Shown here: piece after piece, positions 6,522 to 14,053 of the stretch
Layout: every line of letters starts with the position of its first letter
Numbering within the stretch: the stretch's first letter is position 1
Assembly: GCA_021795795.1 (NCBI GenBank)
Contig: JAJYPA010000146.1
Location: 1 to 15,723 of the forward strand
Direction: 5' to 3'
From: Pseudomonadota bacterium
GTDB lineage: Bacteria > Pseudomonadota > Gammaproteobacteria > Halothiobacillales > Halothiobacillaceae
Length of the DNA: 15,723 nucleotides
Position numbers and translations under genes: made by a program
Notes under the pieces: model-generated
Seen by the model: only the letters and a program-made list of their open reading frames with translations
Databases searched by the model: none
Told to the model about the DNA's origin: nothing

Positions 6522-7651
6522 CGCCTTCCTGCCTTTAATAAGTGATTCACGATCCCCTCGAAATCCGCAGCCCATTGCTCCGGCGTGTGGCACTGGATCT
6601 TCTGCGCCGAAACCGCCCCCATGCGTACGCGCAGTGCGGCGTCCTCTGCCAGTGTGCGCATGGCGCCGGCCAGCGCGGCGCTGTCCTCGGGCGGCACGAT
6701 GTAGCCGTTGCTACCTTCCTCGATGCGGACACGGATCTCACCGGCAGCGGATGTGGAAATTACCGGCAAGCCGCAGGCCATGGCCTCGTCCACCACCAGT
6801 CCATAGGGGTCGCCCAGGGTGGGGAAGACGAACACATCCGCCAGCGAGTAGAAGCGCGGCAGGTCGAGCTTCTGCCGGAAGCCGGCGAACACCACATTGC
6901 GGATGCCACGTTCGGCGCAAATTCGCTTGAGTTTACCTTCCTCCGGACCGTCTCCCACCAGCAGCAGGCTGACCGGCTCGGCGCTCTGGCGCTGCACGGC
7001 TTCGAACGCCTCCAGCAGATAGTTGATGCCCTTGCCCCACCACAGCCGGCCGACGTAGACGAAGGTGGTGCCCTCCAGCCCGAGTTCGCGGCGAAGCGCT
7101 CCGCGCCCTGGCCGCGCGGCATCAGCTCCAGACTGGTAATGCAGCACATCGATAACATGAGGCGCGAAGAAGATTTTCTCAGTATCAACTCCATATTTCT
7201 CGGCGAATCTCCGGCCATCGTCGCCCACCGTCACAACAGCGTCGATCCTGGGAAACAGCCATCGCTTGATCGCCTCTTTGATCGGCGTGCGCTTCACCCA
7301 GCGATCGAATGTCACCTCCGCCCAAAACCCTGTCTTCGCGCCGCGCAGCTTAGCGAGCAGCCAGCCCGCGATGAACACCGGCTCGGCGTAGAGACTGACC
7401 AGCACATCGGGCCGGCGCCCGAACACCGGCAAGGGCCAGTGCAGCATGCGCGTGCCGATGCGGGTCGACGGAAGATATCGGTACTTGAAGCGCCACGTGG
7501 ATTCATCCACATCCCAACTGCGGCCTGATTCGATACGGTCATTGAACCAAGCCTCGAACTCGAACGCACCGCGATCAGCGAGCGCATTGAAGCGCTCGAC
7601 CATGTAGGGCGAGGGGATGTTATTCCAGTACACAACAAATGTCGCAAGCAT
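6518..7651 (-). CDS. GT4 family glycosyltransferase
   Basis: A 377-residue GT-B glycosyltransferase. The start at ATG 7651 gives MLATFVVYWNNIPSPYMVER, the motif also preserved in two broken copies downstream; the 22 extra codons upstream overlap the glycanase 3' end and are not family-like. The donor domain has FVYVGRLWWGKGINYLLEAF (about 197-216), LLLVGDGPEEGKLK and DPYGLVVDEAMACGLPVIST. In the EX7E position the first acidic residue is Asp281 rather than Glu, with Glu289 as the second. It would add one sugar to the lipid-linked unit at the inner membrane. No good Shine-Dalgarno is visible in the 25-base gap after the glycanase stop. Its ATGA overlap with the methyltransferase indicates one operon. 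Confidence 0.92.
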   Translation of the reverse strand: MLATFVVYWNNIPSPYMVERFNALADRGAFEFEAWFNDRIESGRSWDVDESTWRFKYRYLPSTRIGTRMLHWPLPVFGRRPDVLVSLYAEPVFIAGWLLAKLRGAKTGFWAEVTFDRWVKRTPIKEAIKRWLFPRIDAVVTVGDDGRRFAEKYGVDTEKIFFAPHVIDVLHYQSGADAARPGRGALRRELGLEGTTFVYVGRLWWGKGINYLLEAFEAVQRQSAEPVSLLLVGDGPEEGKLKRICAERGIRNVVFAGFRQKLDLPRFYSLADVFVFPTLGDPYGLVVDEAMACGLPVISTSAAGEIRVRIEEGSNGYIVPPEDSAALAGAMRTLAEDAALRVRMGAVSAQKIQCHTPEQWAADFEGIVNHLLKAGRR

Positions 7652-7676
7652 ATGTTTAACAAAACACCAAGTTGAG

Positions 7677-8669
7677 TCAGTGCAGCAAATTTGATTTGGC
7701 TGAATGCTGAAAAACATGCACCGAGCGCACGGTCATTGGTTCGCCTATACCTGTACCAAGGATCAGTACTAAATGCTGGCGATCGAGTACGCAATATGCT
7801 GACTGAGATGTTACAATTGAACTACCCGCCTTCGAGCACATGCTCCAGTTGATACGCTTGCCGACAGGCTTGTTATCAAAGTAGAACTGCGCGTAACCAG
7901 TGCGCTTAGCGGTGGCCGGAACCCAAAGGAATCCGTAGCTATGAAACAGGTTCCAGTTGGTGTCTCGCGGTACGTACATTACAGGCGACGATGTGCTGAT
8001 GTCACACCATCCGTGGCGACATGTCTTCTTCCATACGCCAAACCAGTTATGTAACGTACCGCCGTAAACATTATTCACATGCAAGTATCGCGACATGTCA
8101 TATTCAAAGAAATCGGCCTCCATAAAATCCGAGCTGCCATGTTCGCTCTTTTTCTTGAAGCCATCATAGTTTGCGAGGTTTTCGATCGCCATTGACCAAA
8201 AGGACGGATGACCGATGTAATGAGCGGCCTTAACGTCTGCAGGGCTGAACTTCAAACTGGCTTCGATATATGCACCGCCGCCGAATGCGCGGCCGACGAA
8301 GTCATTTGGTCCATTGATTCGTGCAGCCGTTGCAATTTGACCATTCGGCCCAGTGTGCCCTCCAAGTAGAGTGAGTGTGTGGTCAGCGTTGAACTTGAGT
8401 TCGGATGGCTGTGCAAGTTGCCCGAAAAAATTCCACGTATACCATTTAAAACCAGTTTGTGGCTTAACGGCAATGCCGACAGATGCTCTGCTGAAGTGAC
8501 TTGTGAATGTAAGGTCGTCATACCCCACCGCTCTTGCCTGACTGGGAACACTAATCGGCGCGGCCACGACGATTATTGGCGTTGAGATGAACAACAAAAA
8601 CATGACACTGACAGGCAGCCGAATAAATCGGCGGAACTTTAAAAAAAAGCCAACCCATATTGTGTTCAT
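7677..8669 (-). CDS. Secreted GH16-family glycoside hydrolase
   Basis: A 330-residue protein with an N-terminal export signal (basic KFRRFIRLP followed by a hydrophobic run and an AAP/SQA cleavage region near residue 37-45). The rest is a concanavalin-A-like beta-jelly-roll: GGGAYIEASLKFSP (about 130-143), HPSFWSMA, the catalytic motif EADFFE (E184, D186, E189, matching the GH16 pattern ExDxxE), FHSYGFLWVPA (242-252) and AQFYFDNKPVG. GH16 enzymes cleave beta-linked glucans, galactans and related polymers. Inside a Wzx/Wzy locus such an enzyme usually trims the polymer in the periplasm or frees chains at the surface. Its ATG overlaps the polymerase stop (ATGA). Family assignment is good; the bond cleaved is unknown. 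Confidence 0.82.
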   Translation of the reverse strand: MNTIWVGFFLKFRRFIRLPVSVMFLLFISTPIIVVAAPISVPSQARAVGYDDLTFTSHFSRASVGIAVKPQTGFKWYTWNFFGQLAQPSELKFNADHTLTLLGGHTGPNGQIATAARINGPNDFVGRAFGGGAYIEASLKFSPADVKAAHYIGHPSFWSMAIENLANYDGFKKKSEHGSSDFMEADFFEYDMSRYLHVNNVYGGTLHNWFGVWKKTCRHGWCDISTSSPVMYVPRDTNWNLFHSYGFLWVPATAKRTGYAQFYFDNKPVGKRINWSMCSKAGSSIVTSQSAYCVLDRQHLVLILGTGIGEPMTVRSVHVFQHSAKSNLLH

Positions 8670-9985
8670 TGCACTTTGCCTCTGGAAAAATGAGCAGTCG
8701 GTTCTGATTCGATCAAGTCTGCGCGGCGCAGCAAAATGACAAACAGTGCCAAAATGGAAAATGGATTTCCAAATCCAAATAAATAGCGATCGAAAAAATT
8801 GTTGACCAACAGGACGATAATTATCACAATCAGAAACAATGCGCGCGTCTTCACATCATTACTGCTGTGCCGCAAAAATTGCCGCGAGCTGAACGACAAC
8901 AGCCAAAACATTTGGCCAACGACATATAAAATCCCAATCAAGCCTGACTCATACCACAACGTAAGATAGCCGTTATCAACGCTGAAACCAAGTTCAATTC
9001 CCGATGTACGGTAACCGGATCCAAATAGCCAAGTTCCACTTCTTTCCAATGCATTTAAGGTGGTCTCCCAACGCTCGGTACGACCTGAAAAGCCGCTCCC
9101 GAACCCGCGATACCGCGAATTCAATTGCAAGAAATCTGAAATATATTTTACTGCATTTTCCAATAAGCTAATTCGCAAGACGATTAGTGTTGTAATTCCA
9201 AATATAAATATCGCCAAGGAAGTAATCAGTAAACGCTTACTTGCACGACCTCTTGCGAACAAAGCAGCAGCATAGATCATGACAGCATAAGCGCAGCCTA
9301 GAAATAGCGCCAGCATTGATGCCCGCGAAGATGCGACAAATATCGTAGCAGCGCCGCCCAGTACGGCGAGTATGTATAACGCCCTTGAAATTATATTCCT
9401 GTCCGCAATGAAAATTGTCAATATCATTGCCGCCACGAATCCTGCGAAGATGAAACCAATTGCATTCGGTTGCGCGCTAGCAGGGATGAACCTGCTTGCA
9501 CTGATTGCAGCTCTCAGGATTTGTTTCAACGACATGGCCATGAATATGACAATGCAAATAAGACCTGCGCGCGCGAATGCCATGGCAATCTTTTGAAATG
9601 ATAAAATTGCCAATAAGACCTGCGTGGCACACAGCACTGCAGTCATCAGCAGTGTATACAGTAGCGCATACCACATATTATTGAGCGCTGCGATCATGGT
9701 TGGCAGCACAGGCACTACAAATGCCAGCAGCAAAAAACGCCATCTTCTTAACGCCGCAATTATGCGCGCCACACCCTTTGCTGGGGCCGACATGAGTGTA
9801 ATGACGGCCAGAGTAATCAGCGAGACTGGTCCAATCAGCAGCATTTTCGTATTTACTGTCGTTACATACGGCAAGAACGAAAGTATGAAAACGCCGGAGA
9901 GCAGAATGCTCACGAAATCGTCTTTACGCACAAGCAGTCGCCGGCTCATACGTTCGCCGACTTGGTGCAAAATGAATTCGGGCAT
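8666..9985 (-). CDS. Wzy-type polysaccharide polymerase / O-antigen ligase family membrane protein
   Basis: A 439-residue, very hydrophobic protein with about ten to twelve predicted membrane spans. The signature of the Wzy_C/O-antigen ligase family is visible: VASSRASMLAL (about 218-228), SGRTERWE (300-307) in a long periplasmic loop, and SVDNGYLTLWYESGLIG (335-351). It would join lipid-linked repeat units in the periplasm. Next to a flippase gene, a polymerase role is more likely than a WaaL-type ligase role, but the family covers both. I use ATG 9985, four bases after the flippase stop; an in-frame ATG at 9949 is an alternative. Codon and base composition are AT-richer than in the flippase upstream. 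Confidence 0.85.
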   Translation of the reverse strand: MPEFILHQVGERMSRRLLVRKDDFVSILLSGVFILSFLPYVTTVNTKMLLIGPVSLITLAVITLMSAPAKGVARIIAALRRWRFLLLAFVVPVLPTMIAALNNMWYALLYTLLMTAVLCATQVLLAILSFQKIAMAFARAGLICIVIFMAMSLKQILRAAISASRFIPASAQPNAIGFIFAGFVAAMILTIFIADRNIISRALYILAVLGGAATIFVASSRASMLALFLGCAYAVMIYAAALFARGRASKRLLITSLAIFIFGITTLIVLRISLLENAVKYISDFLQLNSRYRGFGSGFSGRTERWETTLNALERSGTWLFGSGYRTSGIELGFSVDNGYLTLWYESGLIGILYVVGQMFWLLSFSSRQFLRHSSNDVKTRALFLIVIIIVLLVNNFFDRYLFGFGNPFSILALFVILLRRADLIESEPTAHFSRGKVQ

Positions 9986-9989
9986 ATGC

Positions 9990-11417
9990 TCACAGTGGGC
10001 TTGCCCAGAATGAAAGCCGGCGTCGGACTCCGACAGAGTACCCGGCGTAACAAGCGATAAGACTTGCTGATGTTGCCAATGCCGCGCCTGAGGCCCCCAT
10101 TTGCGGAATCAGCGCGAAATTGAGGATTACATTGAGGGCCGCAGCCGCGCTGATGGAACGTGCTGCCGCACGCTCGCCCCCGGTCATGATCAGAGCTTCG
10201 CGTGCAGGCCCAGCGATGGCAACCAGAACCCAGGCGGAGGACAGGATCGCAAGCGGTATCGCCCCTGCTTGATACGCTGCGCCGAAAGCAATTTTCAGAA
10301 TGTCGTGGCCGGCACCGATTAATATAGCAGCCGCGAATGCAGCGGCAGCAAACATGACTTGCGCCGTTCGCTTGCAAACCCGCTTGAAGCGCGCCATATC
10401 GCCCGCTGCATACAGCTTCGCCAATGTAGGCTGAAGCGCAATGCTGCTGATAACTGACACAAAGGCGACCAGCTCTGCGCCGCGCGCCGCCACCTGATAT
10501 ATGCCGGCCTCGGCGGGGCCTTTGATGGCCGCCAGCATGATCACATCAGTCTGTGTTGTGATAACGCTCATTGCGCCAACCCATAGCAGCGGGCCAGCGG
10601 CCATGGCCCATTCCCGCATCCGGTGCTCCTGTTCTGCAACGCGCAGCGCAGCCGGAAGCCGTGCAAGCAGAATCAACGCGCCAACGACAAATGCCGCCGC
10701 ATAGGCCAACAGACGCAGGCCTACGGCAAGCTCTGCGGTGAGAACACTCGATGTCAGGTGTACCACGCCAATGCCAAGCAGAAAGACCATCGGCATCACC
10801 AGCGTTTCCGGCATCAAGCCCAGCACGACATGGTGCAGGCCGCGCAACGCCGCCATGCGCAGTGCGCCCAGCAAGGTGAGCGGCAACAGGGCAAACGTCA
10901 TCCATATCAAAGGAGTGCTGTAGCCACCCGGGAAGACGTGCAGCACTTGCAACACCAGCAGCAGCAAGCCGAGCAACACTGACACGACCAGCACCGCCTG
11001 ATTGGCACGCACCAGCAAGCCTTTCGCCAGGCCCCACTGCGCATGCACGCGGTATGCAGCCACTTGGCGAACGATGAGATTCGGCAGGCCCAATGATGCC
11101 GGAACGCCAATCAAGGTTACCAAGGCAACTGCCGCCGCATAGACCCCATATCGAGCAGGCCCCATCAGCCGCGCCAGTACGATGCTAAGCAACAACATCA
11201 GTATCTTCGCAACAAGGCTCAACACGAAAACACCCGACATGCCCAACGCAAGTTGGCGTCGAAGGCCATCGATGGGCCCTAACAGGCGTTGCAAAGTAAT
11301 ACGCGGAGCACGCGCAGGCTGCAGGGTTGAATCAACTGCAACCCGCACGTTTTGAGACATTACGACGGAACACGTGCGTTTGCTTGCGTCGTCATCGTCA
11401 TCATCCGACGTACTCAT
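9990..11417 (-). CDS. Wzx-type polysaccharide flippase (MOP superfamily)
   Basis: A 475-residue membrane protein with about twelve hydrophobic segments from residue 60 on. The opening GVFVLSLVAKILMLLLSIVL, ARLMGPARYGVYAAAVALVT and SLGLPNLIVRQVA are typical of polysaccharide transporters of the RfbX/Wzx family, which flip undecaprenyl-linked repeat units across the inner membrane. Before the first span is a soluble tail of about 55 residues with an unusual run of six aspartates (MSTSDDDDDDASK), coded by a mixture of GAT and GAC. The start at 11417 follows the SqdB stop by one base; a second ATG at 11360 would give a shorter tail. It partners the polymerase directly downstream. Confidence 0.9.
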   Translation of the reverse strand: MSTSDDDDDDASKRTCSVVMSQNVRVAVDSTLQPARAPRITLQRLLGPIDGLRRQLALGMSGVFVLSLVAKILMLLLSIVLARLMGPARYGVYAAAVALVTLIGVPASLGLPNLIVRQVAAYRVHAQWGLAKGLLVRANQAVLVVSVLLGLLLLVLQVLHVFPGGYSTPLIWMTFALLPLTLLGALRMAALRGLHHVVLGLMPETLVMPMVFLLGIGVVHLTSSVLTAELAVGLRLLAYAAAFVVGALILLARLPAALRVAEQEHRMREWAMAAGPLLWVGAMSVITTQTDVIMLAAIKGPAEAGIYQVAARGAELVAFVSVISSIALQPTLAKLYAAGDMARFKRVCKRTAQVMFAAAAFAAAILIGAGHDILKIAFGAAYQAGAIPLAILSSAWVLVAIAGPAREALIMTGGERAAARSISAAAALNVILNFALIPQMGASGAALATSASLIACYAGYSVGVRRRLSFWASPL

Positions 11418-11418
11418 T

Positions 11419-12633
11419 TCACATCTCTGGGGCCGCAGCGGAATGACTTAATGTCGCGTTATGGCCTATTTCACGACGCCACAGCGACACACACGGGATC
11501 TTGTCGCGATTACAACGGTGCGCGTACCTGCGTGCAATTTCGGCGATTTCGTGCATCAGGCCCTCACCCAGCGTGATCGGATCCAGCCCCAGATGCAGGA
11601 AGCGATCGTTGGCCACATACAGTTCGTTCTCGTCAGCTTCGTTGCGCGGGTTGACCAGGTTTTCTATTTTCGCGCCTGTCATGTCGGCGATCATCTTGGC
11701 CAATTCGCGCACACGATGGGTCTCGGTCATCTGGTTGTAGATATGCACGCGATCGCCACGCGCAGGCGGGTTTTCAATCGCCAGTTCAATGCACTTGACG
11801 GTGTCCTGGATGTGGATGAAGGCGCGCGTCTGGCCGCCGGTGCCGTGCACGGTGAGGGGGTAATCCACCGCCGCCTGCATGAGAAAGCGGTTGAGCACGG
11901 TGCCGTAATCGCCGTCGTAGTCGAAGCGGTTGATCAGACGCTCGTCAAGTCGCGTTTGCGCCGTTTGCGTGCCCCAGACGATGCCTTGATGCAGGTCAGT
12001 CACGCGCACTTTGTCGTTCTTGTTGTAAAAATAAAACAGCAACTGATCCTGGGTCTTGGTCATGTGATAAATGCTGCCGGGGTTAGCCGGATACAGGATC
12101 TCGTTTTCGACCAGCGTACCGTCATCCACCTCCACCTTGACCTTGAGGTAACCCTCGGGGATCTTCATGCCGGCGGTGCCGTAACCGTACACGCCCATGG
12201 TGCCCAGGTGTGCAATGTGGATGTCCAGCCCGCTTTCCACCACCGCCGCCAGAAGGTTGTTGGTGGCATTGAGGTTGTTGCTGACGGTGTAACGCTTGTG
12301 CCAACTGCTCTTCATCGAGTACGGCGCGGCGCGCTGCTCGGCAAAATGCACCACCGCATGCGGCTGCCACGCCAGGAGCAGATCCAGCAGACGCTGGTAG
12401 TTCACGGCCACGTCGAAGTTGTGAAAACCGATGTCCTTGCCGGAAATTTGCTTCCACGCGAGCAGGCGCTCGCCCATCGGGCGGATCGGTGTCAGCGAAT
12501 CGCACTCCAACTCGATGTCGATGCAGCGCCGCGAAAGGTTGTCGACGATGGCCACTTCGTGGCCCTGCGCAGAAAGATGCAGCGCCGTAGGCCACCCGCA
12601 GAAACCGTCACCACCGAGTATGAGAATTTTCAT
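11419..12633 (-). CDS. sqdB: UDP-sulfoquinovose synthase
   Basis: A 404-residue protein of the SqdB/SQD1 family, which converts UDP-glucose and sulfite to UDP-sulfoquinovose (EC 3.13.1.1) in the cytoplasm. The N-terminus MKILILGGDGFCGWPTALHL is almost diagnostic, as are VDNLSRRCIDIELECDSLTPI and VVHFAEQRAAPYSM. Catalytic residues fit the family: T145 in LGTMGVYGYG and the YxxxK pair Y189/K193 in SIYHMTK. HQGIVWGTQT and RAFIHIQDTV are further conserved blocks. About 30 extra residues follow the usual end. AAAGGAG lies six bases before the ATG. It is the first gene of the polysaccharide series. No SqdX/SqdD sulfolipid glycosyltransferase is recognisable nearby, so the product more likely feeds a polysaccharide than the lipid SQDG. 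Confidence 0.94.
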   Translation of the reverse strand: MKILILGGDGFCGWPTALHLSAQGHEVAIVDNLSRRCIDIELECDSLTPIRPMGERLLAWKQISGKDIGFHNFDVAVNYQRLLDLLLAWQPHAVVHFAEQRAAPYSMKSSWHKRYTVSNNLNATNNLLAAVVESGLDIHIAHLGTMGVYGYGTAGMKIPEGYLKVKVEVDDGTLVENEILYPANPGSIYHMTKTQDQLLFYFYNKNDKVRVTDLHQGIVWGTQTAQTRLDERLINRFDYDGDYGTVLNRFLMQAAVDYPLTVHGTGGQTRAFIHIQDTVKCIELAIENPPARGDRVHIYNQMTETHRVRELAKMIADMTGAKIENLVNPRNEADENELYVANDRFLHLGLDPITLGEGLMHEIAEIARRYAHRCNRDKIPCVSLWRREIGHNATLSHSAAAPEM

Positions 12634-12639
12634 GGCTTA

Positions 12640-12646
12640 CTCCTTT
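12640..12646 (-). promoter_or_regulatory. Ribosome binding site of sqdB
   Basis: AAAGGAG, six bases upstream of the ATG at 12633. It fixes the start of the first gene of the series. I could not identify a convincing -35/-10 promoter in 12640-12860. Confidence 0.75.
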
Positions 12647-12683
12647 GCGCCGGTCAAAGCCAGCAACGTGAAATGGTGAAAGT

Positions 12684-12863
12684 TCAAACAACGAAAGGGA
12701 CAGCCAACTGCGTTGGCCTCGAGTCATGTGCCGCTGCCCGTGAGAGAAGGAGCGAAGCGTTGACAAGAGAAGATGCAGGCCGGGCAGTCACGTGCACGTG
12801 CGCGCCAAATTCCTCAGCTACAGCAGTGCGGATGATCACGGCTTGTTCGGGGCCTAGGCGCAT
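12684..12863 (-). pseudogene. MNT nucleotidyltransferase 5' remnant
   Basis: From ATG 12863 the frame begins MRLGPEQAVIIRTAVAEEFG, the usual opening of small MNT-type nucleotidyltransferases (commonly MRLTxEQxxxIRxxxxExFG...VWLFGSR). Similarity ends after AHVHV, directly before where the GS motif should be. The remaining 34 codons are unrelated and run to a stop at 12684. No catalytic residue remains. The start region resembles the remnant at 15074, including the DNA GGCTTGTTCGG and AGGCGCATGG. It marks a third MNT locus in the island and lies between the last repeat block and sqdB. Confidence 0.6.
12703..12717. promoter_or_regulatory. Perfect 6-bp inverted repeat upstream of sqdB
   Basis: GCCAAC-TGC-GTTGGC, about 70 bases upstream of the sqdB start. 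It could be an operator or a weak hairpin. There is no poly-T, and evidence for function is limited to symmetry and position. Confidence 0.25.
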
Positions 12864-12893
12864 GGTCTGTTCAATGGACTGCTGAGTGAGGCT

Positions 12894-13053
12894 GAGATCC
12901 TTCGCTGCGCTCAGGATGACAACAATTCCGGCTGCGGCTGATGGGCATGGTGCCTGGATGACCAGCTTCGCTGTTGGTAAAGCGCCTCCCGTCCCCGACA
13001 CAGACGCTCGGGGATGACGTTCCTGCGCGGGGATGACGAGACAAAAGCGCGGG
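12894..13053. repeat. 160-bp repeat, copy 1
   Basis: Identical to 13458-13617 except for two bases. It contains half of a GAGATCCTTCG..CTCAGGATGAC palindrome, an imperfect ACCAGC..GTTGGT hairpin, and a perfect TCCCCGA/TCGGGGA inverted repeat (12992-12998 and 13008-13014). It ends in GGATGACGAGACAAAAGCGCG. No gene is contained. Confidence 0.9.
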
Positions 13054-13069
13054 ATGACCGTTTTCAGTT

Positions 13070-13157
13070 GTCATGCTGAGGCCGACGGCCGAAGCATCTC
13101 GCCTTGGGGCGTGGCGATGGGGCGAAGAGCGAGATCCTTCGCTGCGCTCAGGATGAC
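13070..13157. repeat. 88-bp palindromic repeat, copy 1
   Basis: The left arm GTCATGCTGAGGCC..GAAGCATCTCGC pairs imperfectly with the right arm GCGAGATCCTTCGCTGCG..GATGAC around a G-rich loop. It belongs to the same family as the units at 993-1196. Translated by chance, it gives the peptide CHPERSEGSR. Confidence 0.9.
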
Positions 13158-13168
13158 AGCCCTTAATT

Positions 13169-13256
13169 GTCATGCTGAGGCCGACGGCCGAAGCATCTCG
13201 CCTTGGGGCGTGGCGATGGCGCGAACAGCGAGATCCTTCGCTGCGCTCAGGATGAC
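13169..13256. repeat. 88-bp palindromic repeat, copy 2
   Basis: Tandem to copy 1 with an 11-base spacer and nearly identical; the loop differs slightly. Confidence 0.9.
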
Positions 13257-13297
13257 AGGGAACCTGGGGTGCGATGCGGCTGCATGTCAACTCGAAC

Positions 13298-13364
13298 GTC
13301 ATTCCCGCGAAGGCGGGAATCCAGTGACACTTGCGGACTGGATCCCCGCCTGCGCGGGGATGAC
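13298..13364. repeat. ATTCCCGCGAAGGCGGGAAT-type palindromic element
   Basis: GTCATTCCCGCGAAGGCGGG opens the element, and GGATCCCCGCCTGCGCGGGG followed by ATGAC closes it. It is thus two head-to-head hairpins with GTCAT/ATGAC ends. Similar sequences are widespread intergenic repeats of proteobacteria. Confidence 0.85.
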
Positions 13365-13396
13365 GAGACAAAAGCGCGGAGTGACAGCCTTCAGTT

Positions 13397-13484
13397 GTCA
13401 TGCTGAGGCCAACGGCCGAAGCATCTCGCCTTGGGGTGTGTTGGTGATGCGAAAAGCGAGATCCTTCGCTGCGCTCAGGATGAC
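13397..13484. repeat. 88-bp palindromic repeat, copy 3
   Basis: Same structure as 13070-13157, with small changes (AACGGCC for GACGGCC, and a GTGTTGGTGATG loop). It lies inside the 236-bp repeat. Confidence 0.88.
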
Positions 13485-13617
13485 GACAATTCCGGCTGCG
13501 GCTGATGGGCATGGTGTCTGGATGACCAGCTTCGCTGTTGGTAAAGCGCCTCCCGTCCCCGACACAGACGCTCGGGGATGACGTTCCTGCGCGGGGATGA
13601 CGAGACAAAAGCGCGGG
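13458..13617. repeat. 160-bp repeat, copy 2
   Basis: Differs from 12894-13053 at two positions only. It lies 22 bases from the stop of the HepT gene and carries the TCCCCGA/TCGGGGA inverted repeat at 13556-13562 and 13572-13578. Confidence 0.9.
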
Positions 13618-13639
13618 GCGACGGGCCATTTGCGGGTTG

Positions 13640-14053
13640 TCATTGGGCATGACGCATGGCCTCCAGCGCGAACGATCCAAAATCATCCAGATGCCGATGC
13701 ACGATGCGATGCACGATCTGCCAGTCGATGGCGCGGTAGCTGTGTACGGCCACGTTGCGAAAGCCGACCGCGCTGCGCAGGCGTTGCGCAAGCCCGGCGT
13801 CGAGCACGCCCGCGTCGGCGAGGCGCGCGAAGGCTTCACCCATGGTTTGCGGCGCGGGCAGTCCGCTGGCGGCGATCCAGTGCGCTGCGATGTCCACGCA
13901 CAATTGCACGGCTCGCGTCAGGTTCACGGCGATGATGTCTTGCGCATCGATGTCACGCACGAGGTCCTCGGCAAGTGGCGGGCACTTGTCGTGGATGCGC
14001 TGCGTGCACTGCCGCAGCGATTCGACTTTCTGCTCGATCAGCGCCCGATCCAT
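13640..14053 (-). CDS. hepT: HepT-like HEPN-domain ribonuclease toxin
   Basis: A 137-residue, mostly helical protein from ATG 14053. Near the C-terminus it has RNVAVHSY (residues 99-106), which is the HEPN motif Rx4H (R99, H104) plus the downstream tyrosine Y106. In described HepT toxins this Tyr is the site adenylylated by the MntA antitoxin. HEPN proteins of this type cleave RNA. The preceding helix NLTRAVQLCVDIAAHWI is the usual dimer helix. The gene overlaps the 3' end of the MNT gene by 16 bases, as expected of a co-translated pair. A longer frame upstream is rejected because it lies within the MNT gene. The stop is followed within about 25 bases by repeats. Confidence 0.88.
   Translation of the reverse strand: MDRALIEQKVESLRQCTQRIHDKCPPLAEDLVRDIDAQDIIAVNLTRAVQLCVDIAAHWIAASGLPAPQTMGEAFARLADAGVLDAGLAQRLRSAVGFRNVAVHSYRAIDWQIVHRIVHRHLDDFGSFALEAMRHAQ

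Larger units (their letters stand above)
13281..13516. repeat. 236-bp direct repeat flanking the MntA-HepT pair, left copy
   Basis: Begins TGCATGTCAACTCGAACG and ends GGGCATGGTG. It is nearly identical over its whole length to 14534-14769. It contains an ATTCCCGCG..CGGGAAT element (13298-13364) and one 88-bp palindrome. With its partner it brackets the intact toxin-antitoxin pair. Confidence 0.85.

Noticed and set aside
7652..7717. 22-codon N-terminal extension of the GT4 glycosyltransferase
   Set aside because: It overlaps the end of the glycanase gene, and its sequence is not family-like; the family begins at MLATFVVYW.
12640..12860. Sigma-70 promoter for the polysaccharide series
   Set aside because: TTGAAC and TTGGCT hexamers are present on the minus strand, but no acceptable -10 box lies 16-18 bases downstream of either.
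11461..12885. 474-codon plus-strand open frame
   Set aside because: Antisense of sqdB. High GC keeps the opposite strand open, and the composition is Val/His/Arg-rich with no family similarity, whereas the minus strand is a textbook SqdB.
13033..13581. 182-codon plus-strand open frame with three CHAEADGRSISPWGV peptide repeats
   Set aside because: It looks like a repeat protein but is simply the 88-bp palindrome translated three times; it has no ribosome site and no gene-like ends.
12871..13839. 322-codon minus-strand open frame across the repeats
   Set aside because: The translation is made of repeated CHPERSEGSR and LSRHPRAG peptides, which are the palindromic repeats read as protein. Its only part with gene-like content is the 3' end of hepT in another frame.
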